Part shown: one piece after another, positions 55,736-63,026 of the stretch | Position numbering within the stretch: the stretch's first letter is position 1 | Layout of the letters: every line of letters starts with the position of its first letter | Origin: GWB1-38-13 sp964488535 | GTDB taxonomy: Bacteria > Patescibacteriota > Microgenomatia > UBA8517 | Assembly: GCA_964488535.1 (NCBI GenBank) | Contig: CAZAUT010000005.1 | Location: 1 to 64,000, forward strand | Length of the DNA stretch: 64,000 bases | Direction of reading: 5' to 3' | The notes under the pieces: generated by a model | What the model was told of the DNA's origin: nothing | The model's database searches: none | The model's input: the letters and a program-made list of their open reading frames with translations, nothing else | Position numbers and translations under genes: made by a program

Positions 55736-56659
55736 TTACTTTTTTAACTTGAAACCCTTTCTCACTTCCGCCACAAACACCCCCAGCATTATTATCGCCG
55801 TTCCGATTATAAACGGCAAAGTTATCTTTTCCTTCAGCCAAAAGACGGCCAATGGCGCGGCGAATAGGGGAGAAAGATAACCAAAAAGTGTCGCTTCGGA
55901 TGCCTCTATCTTTTTTTGTCCTTCCTGATACAGAAAGTAAGCCAGTGAGCCGGACAAAACCGCCATGTACCAAACCCCAAGGTGAGCCAGAAAAGGTGCT
56001 GTTGATATCAATAAGAGAAGATTAACAAAACCTTGGGTTTCAAAAACAGCAAACGGTAAGCATGTAATAAAACCAAGAAAAAACATATAGGTTGTCATAA
56101 AAAGAATATCGGTTTTACGGTGAAGTTCTTTTTTCGAAATAACAATATAAAATACCCAGGCTACGTTCGCCAAAATTATAAGAATATTTCCGATTACCGA
56201 TCTTTCATCCAAGCTGCTCCCGGTCAAAATCGGCTCAACGGCTACAATGACGGTGCCTATCATAGTAATTATAATTCCGGCGATTTCCTTTTTTGTCACC
56301 TTTTCTTTTAGAAAAACTGCACCACCTAAAACCACAAATATCGGAGCCGAATTTCCGATGATCGATGCGTCAAGCACGTTGGACATATCATAGCCGTAGA
56401 ACAAAAGACCGAGATTGACGGAAGAACCCAAAAGCCCTGCAGCCGTAAGCATAATGAATTCTCTTTTTGATACTGGGAGTTTGGGTTTAAGTGCAAAAAC
56501 AATGGGAATCATCAGAAGCGAGGAAATGAAAAATCGGTAGGTTAAAAATATCATTGGCGGAAAGTCGGGGAGGGTGTATTTGATAACAGGGCCTGCTATT
56601 CCCCAAATGGCAGCGACAACAAGAAGTAGAATATAAGATTTCACTCGGTCTTTAGACAT
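55736..56659 (-). CDS. EamA-family (DMT) transporter
   Basis: A 307-aa membrane protein with ten predicted helices in two EamA repeats (about 8-140 and 155-300). Markers are LLVVAAIWGIAGPVIKY and SGSLAYFLYQEGQKKIEASE, with the C-terminal repeat ATLFGYLSPLFAAPLAVFWLKEK. It probably exports or imports a small metabolite or amino acid; the substrate is unknown. ATG 56659 (MSKDRVKSY) is preferred because the upstream codons (MILDTKS) come from a GATACTTGATAC repeat that also precedes the ABC transporter. Confidence 0.9.
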   Translation of the reverse strand: MSKDRVKSYILLLVVAAIWGIAGPVIKYTLPDFPPMIFLTYRFFISSLLMIPIVFALKPKLPVSKREFIMLTAAGLLGSSVNLGLLFYGYDMSNVLDASIIGNSAPIFVVLGGAVFLKEKVTKKEIAGIIITMIGTVIVAVEPILTGSSLDERSVIGNILIILANVAWVFYIVISKKELHRKTDILFMTTYMFFLGFITCLPFAVFETQGFVNLLLLISTAPFLAHLGVWYMAVLSGSLAYFLYQEGQKKIEASEATLFGYLSPLFAAPLAVFWLKEKITLPFIIGTAIIMLGVFVAEVRKGFKLKK

Positions 56660-56792
56660 ACTTTTAGTATCAAGTATCAAGTATCAAGTATCAAGTAGCA
56701 TGTAGAAAGTAGCTTGTAGCAAGCAGAAAAGGGAGATGTAATATTTTAAGAATTTGGTAATTTAGTAATGAAATATTAAACTATTAAATTAT
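56660..56792. repeat. Intergenic GTATCAAGTATC microsatellite
   Basis: Four to five tandem copies of AAGTATC(A) at 56666-56697, followed by GTAGAAAGTAGC words and an AT-rich TTTAGTAATGAA duplication before hisS. The same words lie at 32162-32207 and in cysS. Confidence 0.7.
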
Positions 56793-58061
56793 TTAACAAT
56801 TTAGTAATGAAGCAATGGCGTTAGAAAAAACCTTTTTCTGTGTCTGTGTCTTCATGTTTTTCACCGTTACCGTTTCGCTTACAACTTCTTCGGGTCCCAA
56901 TATTACTGCAAACGGAATTCCTTTTTTATCTGCATATTTGAGTTGTTTATCAAGTTTTGCATTCGGATCCGGATAAAGTTCACAATTTATTCCGCTGTCG
57001 CGTAAAGAGCGGGAGAACGTGAGAGCGGGAGAGTATAAGTCGGGAGAAAAAACAGTAACAAGTAATTTTGTCTTGTTCACTTGAAGGGTGGGAAACCTGT
57101 TATAGTATTTCAATATTTCCTCCATAACCATATCTCCCATTGCAAATCCCACTCCCGGAATTTTATTTTTTGAACCAACATCGGAAGTCAAATTATCATA
57201 TCTTCCGCCTCCCCAAATTGCCCTGAAATTACCCCCGACGTCCCAGCCTTCGAACACCGTTCCCGTGTAATAATCAAGCCCTCTGACGATCGATGCATCA
57301 AATTCTATAAAAGGCAAAACTCCTGTTTGGTCAAGATAGGAATAAATACGCTTTAGCCAGTCGGATCTTTCGTAACCTTTTTTGTCGGAAAGAATTTCAA
57401 AAACCCCATCAATTTGCCCGTCGGACAGGGAAATGTTTTTCAGCATATCTTTAAACTCCTTTTCATCGACCTTGTCCTTTTTATCGATTACCCTAAATAG
57501 GGGAGAGATATTTTCCTTTGGAACTCCGATCTCGTTAAGCCTGCCTTCGAGATATTTCCTGTCGTTAATTTTAATTTTTACTTCAGATGGAGTAAGTTTT
57601 AGTTTTTGATAGAAATTAACGGCGATCGATATTATTTCACCATCGGCTTCGGGATTATCAACTCCAAGCATATCAATATCCCATTGGAAAAACTCCCTGC
57701 CCCTGCCTTTTTGTGGGGATTCATAGCGGAATCGTCTTCCGTATGTGAACCACTTGACGGGAAAAACCAATTCATTCTCATTTTGAGATACCATTCTGGC
57801 AAGCGATGGGGTCATTTCAGGACGCAAAGTAACTGTATTTCCCGACTTATCCTCAAATGTAAATGCCTGTTTCTTAACCAACTCTTCTCCCGATTTTGCG
57901 GCATAAAGTTCCAGCGGTTCCACTGTCGGACCTTCGTATTCCTGAAAACCATAGGATTCCGAAACACCTTTAAGATTTTGGTAAAACCAATTCTGGAAAG
58001 CCATATCGGCAGGTAAAAAATCCCTAAACCCTTTTAAGTTTTGAATCGTAGTTTTTGACAT
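56793..58061 (-). CDS. hisS: Histidyl-tRNA synthetase
   Basis: A class II synthetase of 422 aa. It has motif 1 (GFQEYEGPTVEPLELY), motif 2 (FTYGRRFRYESPQKGRGREFFQWDID), the HisA motif RGLDYYTGTVFEG, motif 3 GGRYDNL ... PGVGFAMGDM, and the anticodon domain (about 330-422). A stretch near 57000-57043 (SPDLYSPALTFSRSLRD) is encoded by GAGCGGGAGA repeats shared with topA and proS, read in a different frame. It probably enlarges a surface loop of the anticodon domain. A tRNA-His gene lies 4.6 kb upstream. Confidence 0.95.
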   Translation of the reverse strand: MSKTTIQNLKGFRDFLPADMAFQNWFYQNLKGVSESYGFQEYEGPTVEPLELYAAKSGEELVKKQAFTFEDKSGNTVTLRPEMTPSLARMVSQNENELVFPVKWFTYGRRFRYESPQKGRGREFFQWDIDMLGVDNPEADGEIISIAVNFYQKLKLTPSEVKIKINDRKYLEGRLNEIGVPKENISPLFRVIDKKDKVDEKEFKDMLKNISLSDGQIDGVFEILSDKKGYERSDWLKRIYSYLDQTGVLPFIEFDASIVRGLDYYTGTVFEGWDVGGNFRAIWGGGRYDNLTSDVGSKNKIPGVGFAMGDMVMEEILKYYNRFPTLQVNKTKLLVTVFSPDLYSPALTFSRSLRDSGINCELYPDPNAKLDKQLKYADKKGIPFAVILGPEEVVSETVTVKNMKTQTQKKVFSNAIASLLNC

Positions 58062-58223
58062 ATTATTAAATATTTGAAATTATAACCCTAATCTACACCG
58101 CATTCTTATTCGGGGTCTTTTTATAAATTTATTTCTTTATTGGGCGACAATCCCTGAATATGCTGAGTGTTTACAATTTAATTCTGCCAACTTGCTTGCA
58201 TGAGAATTACCTATCTACATCAC

Positions 58224-59150
58224 TCATAATATCATTTTTTCAATAAGTTTGAAAAATCTGTTTTTAAGTATGCTCATGATAACCTTTGTTTCTCCGCTTC
58301 TGTCTATAAATTTTGTTCTTCCTAAGGTATTACCTTTTATGCAAACCGAAATTCTAGTTTTATTTTTTGTTTTTGAAACAATTTTGGGGTTTATTAACAC
58401 ACCAGATAATAAAGGATCATAAAAATATAAAAAGTCATTTTTATTAGCAATAATTATTTTTTGAATTATTTTCCCGATTGACGTTTTTGGTTGAAGTTTT
58501 GATACTTTTTCCTTGAATAAATCACTGGCTGGAACAGAATAACATGCGTCAAGTGGAATTATTATTGTGGGAATGTTTGAAGAGACTACATAGTCGGCAG
58601 ATGGTGCATCTAAATAAAAATTGTATTCTGAATAATAGTTTGGTTTAACATTACCCTTTAAGTTAAATACACCACCCATTATAACTAAACCCTTAACCTT
58701 ATTAGTAAATGCAGATTGGTATATATTTATTGTATTTGCAATATTCGTCAGTGGCCCAAGACAAATAATTTCAATTTCTTTGGGATATTTATTAACATAA
58801 TCGATAATAAACTCTTCCGGGTCTCGTTTCGTCTTGTCTTCGATATTCTCATCAAATGCGATAAGGTCTTTTAAGAAGGCAAGTTTAGATGAATTTCTAA
58901 TGTCGATTTTTGGAAAACTGGGTTTTACCTTGTTTGTTTTAGTAATACTAGAACCTTTAATGACATTGCATTTGAAGTTTATAAATTCGAATATACTTTT
59001 TAAGTTTAATTTGCCTATTTTGGGTAGAGTGAGCCCTTCAACAGTCGTGATTCCCAATATATCAAATTTGTTGCTTTTAATAAGCATCAAAATGGCGATA
59101 ATGTCATCCATTCCGCAATCTGTATCAATTATTATTTTTTGTTTCTTCAT
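58224..59150 (-). CDS. Inosine/uridine-preferring nucleoside hydrolase family protein
   Basis: A 308-aa enzyme of the IUNH family, which splits nucleosides into base and ribose. The calcium-binding IIIDTDCGMDD (6-16) is intact, as are ICLGPLTNIANTI, IMGGVF, SEYNFYLDAPSAD and FYDPLLSGVL. Two usual active-site residues differ: the N of the V-x-G-N motif is L (TTVEGLT), and the His before D in H-D-P is Tyr (FYDP). The substrate may therefore be unusual. It is the last gene of a tight minus-strand operon with a PRTase-HAD fusion, a HAD phosphatase and a kinase-fold protein, 15 nt behind the latter. Confidence 0.85.
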   Translation of the reverse strand: MKKQKIIIDTDCGMDDIIAILMLIKSNKFDILGITTVEGLTLPKIGKLNLKSIFEFINFKCNVIKGSSITKTNKVKPSFPKIDIRNSSKLAFLKDLIAFDENIEDKTKRDPEEFIIDYVNKYPKEIEIICLGPLTNIANTINIYQSAFTNKVKGLVIMGGVFNLKGNVKPNYYSEYNFYLDAPSADYVVSSNIPTIIIPLDACYSVPASDLFKEKVSKLQPKTSIGKIIQKIIIANKNDFLYFYDPLLSGVLINPKIVSKTKNKTRISVCIKGNTLGRTKFIDRSGETKVIMSILKNRFFKLIEKMIL

Positions 59151-59165
59151 ATATGTATGAATAAG

Positions 59166-60224
59166 CTATATATCGATAAGTGTTTGTGCAATTCTTTGGG
59201 TTTCAGATAGCGAAAGATCAAGCATTCCACTTTCAGTGCAGGGTCTACAATTGCAGGTTGCGAAAAATGAATTGTTTAAAAGTTCACCAAAAAGAAGTGT
59301 TTCTTTGCCAATTTCGTTTATTGACCACTCTTTAAATTGCGGCAAGGCGTATGTTTCTAAACAATCTGCTTGTTCATTCCATCCTTTCCGTATCCACTCG
59401 AGAATAAATCTTGTAAGATTGACACTTATGCGGGACCAATCTAGAAAAATATTTCTTAATGTTGGAGGTTTGAAATTTGAGCTGCTTAGGAATTCCTGAA
59501 ACCCTAATTGTTTGAGTATCGGCAATCGAGGTAGGGGATCCAATATACGTGCTTTACCATCTTTATATATAACATTGCCAAGCCAACAGTCATTGCCTGA
59601 GAGTGTGGCAGTTTTTGGTGTAAGCTTATCTGCTTGAGCGGCCACTAATTTGAGTAAATCCGGAATATCTGAAAAAGGAGATTTTCTGTCAAGTTGTGTT
59701 TTAATTACAGATGATGTGAAAATAAGTGAGAGACGAATCTCCTCCGAAATTTCAGGACCACCCTCTGTTGAATATTTTGCGCCGAGACACGTAAATGTCT
59801 GAGCTATCGCTCTTGTTATGCCTTTAACATAATTAATATCCGGTGGATTACCTTTTCGAAAGCCGTCACTTACAGTTTCTTCAAACTTCGGAGATGTAAG
59901 TAGTTCAACCCCGTTTGTTTTTAATATCTCATAGGGCCAAAAAACCTCTTGGTATGAGGGACCCAAAATTTCTCTTTGAATGCAAACAAGCTCTTTCTCG
60001 TCTGTTGGAACATTCCCTTGCGGAAAGACTTTAAAAACTGCATTGGGGGATAATTCACCTTCTTTGCGGTTCTGATAATAATCTGGGACAAAAAGGAAAC
60101 TATTTCCACTCATGCTACTGTCACCAGATATTTCCATTTCTTGCGCATAAGGAAACCTTAGTTTTATTGCAGCAACCTGCATTGTTATATTTGGCCGTTT
60201 ATCTTGTTGATTTTCTATTGTCAT
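59166..60224 (-). CDS. Kinase-fold (APH/choline-kinase-like) protein
   Basis: A 352-aa protein. The catalytic pattern of aminoglycoside/choline kinases is visible: K65 in NAVFKVFP (nucleotide-binding strand), E85 in CIQREI, the catalytic loop GNDCWLGN with D212 and N217 (family H-G-D-x4-N; the His is Asn), and a magnesium Asp D229 in ARILDPL. The C-terminal helices include a Cys cluster (CNCRPC). It likely phosphorylates a small molecule. It follows the HAD gene by 6 nt and precedes the nucleoside hydrolase by 15 nt, so the substrate may be the nucleoside-like metabolite of that operon. The family match is by motif only. Confidence 0.6.
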   Translation of the reverse strand: MTIENQQDKRPNITMQVAAIKLRFPYAQEMEISGDSSMSGNSFLFVPDYYQNRKEGELSPNAVFKVFPQGNVPTDEKELVCIQREILGPSYQEVFWPYEILKTNGVELLTSPKFEETVSDGFRKGNPPDINYVKGITRAIAQTFTCLGAKYSTEGGPEISEEIRLSLIFTSSVIKTQLDRKSPFSDIPDLLKLVAAQADKLTPKTATLSGNDCWLGNVIYKDGKARILDPLPRLPILKQLGFQEFLSSSNFKPPTLRNIFLDWSRISVNLTRFILEWIRKGWNEQADCLETYALPQFKEWSINEIGKETLLFGELLNNSFFATCNCRPCTESGMLDLSLSETQRIAQTLIDI

Positions 60225-60230
60225 ATTTAA

Positions 60231-60935
60231 TTAATTCTTAAGTTTGAGAGTTAGTAATTGTTGTAGGTTGCGAATTGTATAGTAGGGGACTGATTTGTTA
60301 ACAGTTTTATTACTGAAATAAACCGCGTTTAAGCCAACATTACAAGCAGGAAGGACATCAACTTTTAAAGAATCGCCAATCATGACTGCTCTCTGGGGAG
60401 CAAATTTAAGTTGTCTGGTGGTTTCAGAAAATATTTTTGATTTACCGTTTTTGGGTTTATCTTTACCTTTTTCCCAGCCGACGATATTCTCAAAATATTC
60501 AAGACTGATTTCGGCAGCTTTGAATACCTTACTAACTTGATCTATGGGCGCATCTGTTATCGCTACTAATTTGATGTTTAATTTTTTTAGTTTATTAAGT
60601 AGATTTATGACAGCGGGATTTGGTTTAATAAAAAATGAGGGATTCAATTTTAGTATTTCATCGTACCAAACCCACTGGAGGTTATACTTTTCTAAAATAA
60701 GTTCACCTCGTCCACCGTTAATGTTTCTGGCATTATCAACCAACGTCTTTGTCTTCTTGGGGTTAATGCCAAGTTTTTTAGAAATTATTTTTTCGATCAA
60801 CTGGCTGTATAGAGAATAATATCTTTTAGCACCCTCTCCATTGATCAATGTGTAATCTATATCGAAAAGACAAAGGTCGATATTATTAACAAGCAAATCA
60901 TTTTTGTTAGAGAATGCGTTAATTGTGATTTTCAT
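60231..60935 (-). CDS. HAD-superfamily hydrolase
   Basis: A 234-aa phosphatase-type HAD protein. Motif I is LCLFDIDYTL (D25 and D27), motif II VAITDA, the conserved Lys is near GKDKPKNGKSK and motif IV is VMIGDSLKVDV. The helical cap (about 38-105) is of type C1. The substrate is not clear; such enzymes often remove phosphate from nucleotides or sugars. The ATG overlaps the stop of the PRTase-HAD gene by 4 nt (ATGA), so the two are translationally coupled, which suggests consecutive steps. Confidence 0.88.
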   Translation of the reverse strand: MKITINAFSNKNDLLVNNIDLCLFDIDYTLINGEGAKRYYSLYSQLIEKIISKKLGINPKKTKTLVDNARNINGGRGELILEKYNLQWVWYDEILKLNPSFFIKPNPAVINLLNKLKKLNIKLVAITDAPIDQVSKVFKAAEISLEYFENIVGWEKGKDKPKNGKSKIFSETTRQLKFAPQRAVMIGDSLKVDVLPACNVGLNAVYFSNKTVNKSVPYYTIRNLQQLLTLKLKN

Positions 60936-62509
60936 ATTGATTCTAAAATTTCAGTTATCTTTTCAACACCACTCGGTTTATCTACCTTCAAAACTTTAAG
61001 TCCTTTGCGTAGTGCGGGATAAATATCGGTAGAATCTTGGTCGCCAATAGAGATAACTCTTGAGGGTGAATATCGTTCGGCTAGCATTTCGAAAATTTCT
61101 GCTTTATCTGAAAAATCCTCAGCTGTATAAATTATTTTAAAAACATCTTCCAATCCTAAATACCTGACTACTTGCTCTTGCCATGCTTTTCCTGCTCCTG
61201 TCAGAAGTACTAATTTTGCATCTGTCTGTGACAATCTTCTTACCGTATCGACAGCTGTTTGAAAATTAAAAACAACTCCTTCTGGGTTAATGTTCCACAC
61301 ATTATCAAAGTAATCTTTTCTGGCAATGTCGTATCTTTTTGAACAAAATGCGCTTAATCCTATTGGATTTTTAAGTCCTTCTTCAACAATTTGCTTGGCT
61401 TTTTCAGGAGAGCAATTATCAAGGCAGCCAACGTACGATATTGCATTTTCTATTACTCTTTTTTCTAATGTGGAACCTTTGTAACCCCCATTTTCACCGT
61501 TAAGTTGGTACAAAGTTCCGTCCATATCAAACACTGCCACTTTTCTTTTCTCTTCCTTTTCAACAAGCGCAACACACATGTCTAAATATTCTGCAACATT
61601 CATTTTTAAAGAAATTGGTATGGTCTTATCTTTGTTTGCAGGAAGTGGAAAGCCAGCTCGTACCAAGTCTTGCACGACTAATTGTCTACCCGTCGATTGT
61701 ACATAACCCTTTACAAGTTCTTGAAATGAAGCAATCATTTCTTTGCTGATTTTGAAAAAACATCCCAAACGGTCAAAACTTGCTCCACTCCCATCGCTCC
61801 ATGGAAATATATAAGGAACCGCACTCGTAACACGGTTTGACTTGCTTGTTTCATATTTTTTACCTCCAAAAATAGAGAAGTCTCTAATGTCAACCCACTC
61901 GTAAAGTGCATTTGTTGGAGATATTATTTCAACGGGGACATCTCTTAAGTTAGTGAGGTTATCATCTCCAATAAAACCAACGATTTTTACTATACGACCA
62001 TTTGCGCCAAATTTTCTTAAAGTATCTATCGAATATTCAATAGTACCTCCGGTGAAAATACCGTCATCTGCAATTATTATTGAGGAGTCACCAATTTTTT
62101 GAGCAACTTGCTCGAATTGTTTTTCCGGAGAAAAACAACCTTGTCTTGCTGATTTTCTCCCGCTGACATCACGTGTTATACCAATACGAGAAAACCTCTC
62201 CGGAAACTGACATTCAATTTCTTTTAATAGAAAACGGTCCAAACAAACACATGTAAGTTTAGGATTTCCAGCCATTTCTCTTGCAATTGTTGAATTAAGT
62301 TGGGTGTTAATGTCAGATTCAAGATAGGCTTCAATTTCTATATTTGAACCCTGATATGTTCTTTCCAGTACGTCTCGTATTTGTTGAAAATATCCATCGG
62401 AAAGTTTACCGACATCCATTAATTCCACGTTATCATTTTGGGTAATTTCCTTAAAAATTCCCATTGTGTCTTGTGTTATTACGTATTTTATTGTTTTTTC
62501 TCTTTCCAT
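60932..62509 (-). CDS. Phosphoribosyltransferase-HAD hydrolase fusion
   Basis: A 525-aa two-domain protein. The N-terminal half contains a type I phosphoribosyltransferase with the PRPP loop IIIADDGIFTGGTI (144-157). The C-terminal half (about 323-525) is a HAD phosphatase with motif I AVFDMDGTLY (D328, D330), the motif II-like VLLTGAGKA and the motif IV VISIGDQDSTD. Between them is about 120 residues of linker or extra domain. Joining a ribosyl transfer with dephosphorylation in one protein suggests base to nucleotide to nucleoside conversion. It starts the four-gene operon, with AGAAAGGA ahead of the ATG as ribosome-binding site, just downstream of tRNA-His. The exact substrate is unknown. 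Confidence 0.85.
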   Translation of the reverse strand: MEREKTIKYVITQDTMGIFKEITQNDNVELMDVGKLSDGYFQQIRDVLERTYQGSNIEIEAYLESDINTQLNSTIAREMAGNPKLTCVCLDRFLLKEIECQFPERFSRIGITRDVSGRKSARQGCFSPEKQFEQVAQKIGDSSIIIADDGIFTGGTIEYSIDTLRKFGANGRIVKIVGFIGDDNLTNLRDVPVEIISPTNALYEWVDIRDFSIFGGKKYETSKSNRVTSAVPYIFPWSDGSGASFDRLGCFFKISKEMIASFQELVKGYVQSTGRQLVVQDLVRAGFPLPANKDKTIPISLKMNVAEYLDMCVALVEKEEKRKVAVFDMDGTLYQLNGENGGYKGSTLEKRVIENAISYVGCLDNCSPEKAKQIVEEGLKNPIGLSAFCSKRYDIARKDYFDNVWNINPEGVVFNFQTAVDTVRRLSQTDAKLVLLTGAGKAWQEQVVRYLGLEDVFKIIYTAEDFSDKAEIFEMLAERYSPSRVISIGDQDSTDIYPALRKGLKVLKVDKPSGVEKITEILESI

Positions 62510-62642
62510 GTTTTCCTTTCTATAGGGTAGGTGAGGAGAGTCGCCCTGCCAATCTTAGATTTCGGCTTTTTGGAACTATTCGTTCACGCCTCAATCTGCG
62601 ATTTTGGAAGGGTCTGCCTTTGGCGGAAACCCCCATCACTTG

Positions 62643-62714
62643 GGTGGTTAACGGGAATCGAAACCGTATCTTTTCTCTCACAAAGAAATGTTTTGCCCTT
62701 AAACTATAACCACC
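62643..62714 (-). tRNA. tRNA-His (GTG)
   Basis: The minus strand folds as a cloverleaf. The acceptor stem is GGTGGTT / AACCACC, including the extra G(-1) opposite C73 that is typical of tRNA-His. The D-arm is GTTT/AAAC with GG in the loop. The anticodon stem is TTTCT/AGAAA with loop TTGTGAG, giving anticodon GTG. The T-arm is ACGGT-TTCGATT-CCCGT, with a mismatch (T-C) at the 53-61 pair that is normally G-C. The 3' CCA is not encoded. It lies about 130 nt upstream of the PRTase-HAD gene in the same direction. Confidence 0.75.
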
Positions 62715-62720
62715 ATGTAA

Positions 62721-62734
62721 GGCCAATGTTGGCC
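62721..62734. repeat. Palindrome GGCCAATGTTGGCC
   Basis: A 6-bp stem with a 2-nt loop between tRNA-His and the terminator on its upstream side; another short palindrome of the type seen after topA. Confidence 0.5.
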
Positions 62735-62735
62735 A

Positions 62736-62762
62736 CTAAAAAACCCCGCTTAGCGGGGTTTG
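62736..62762 (-). terminator. Rho-independent terminator (minus strand)
   Basis: On the minus strand AACCCCGC-TAA-GCGGGGTT is followed by TTTT. It ends transcription coming from the gene at 63027 before tRNA-His, so the tRNA and the downstream operon need their own promoter. Confidence 0.85.
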
Positions 62763-62792
62763 TCGGATCTGACTTTGGTTTTTTAATCCACT

Positions 62793-62819
62793 AAAAAACC
62801 CACCGGTTTGGTGGGTTAC
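62793..62819 (-). terminator. Second rho-independent terminator (minus strand)
   Basis: On the minus strand AACCCACC-AAACC-GGTGGGTT is followed by TTTT. It stands in tandem with the terminator at 62736-62762. The stem is also T-flanked on the plus strand only weakly. Confidence 0.8.
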
Positions 62820-62836
62820 ATTTCATGCCAAAATCC

Positions 62837-62860
62837 ACCAACCGAGTCAGACCCGGTTGG
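62837..62860. repeat. Imperfect palindrome CCAACCG...CGGTTGG
   Basis: CCAACCG-N9-CGGTTGG with GAGTCAGAC in the loop, upstream of the tandem terminators. Its inner GAGTCAGACC resembles hairpin units of the topA array. Confidence 0.45.
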
Positions 62861-62989
62861 TATGATGAACCAAATTGGAAACAAAAGTATTCATATTGTG
62901 TCTCGTAATATATTACAAATTATTTCCGTTGTCAAATTTTGTACCAGTTTAATGGCATATTTTATTGTTTAGAAATTCGAAGTTTTTTT

Positions 62990-63026
62990 AAATATCGTAG
63001 TATCCTAATATCCCAATATCCTAATA
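62990..63026. repeat. ATATCGTAGTATCC-type microsatellite
   Basis: Repeats of TAATATCCCAATATCC directly after the stop of the gene at 63027. The same words occur inside topA (6309-6390). Confidence 0.65.

Noticed and set aside
62520..62640. A second tRNA between tRNA-His and the PRTase-HAD gene
   Set aside because: Short inverted repeats are present, but no acceptor stem, anticodon arm and T-loop can be arranged together.
62531..62794. Plus-strand frames over the tRNA-His and terminators
   Set aside because: They cover structural RNA and terminator sequences; the translation is not protein-like.
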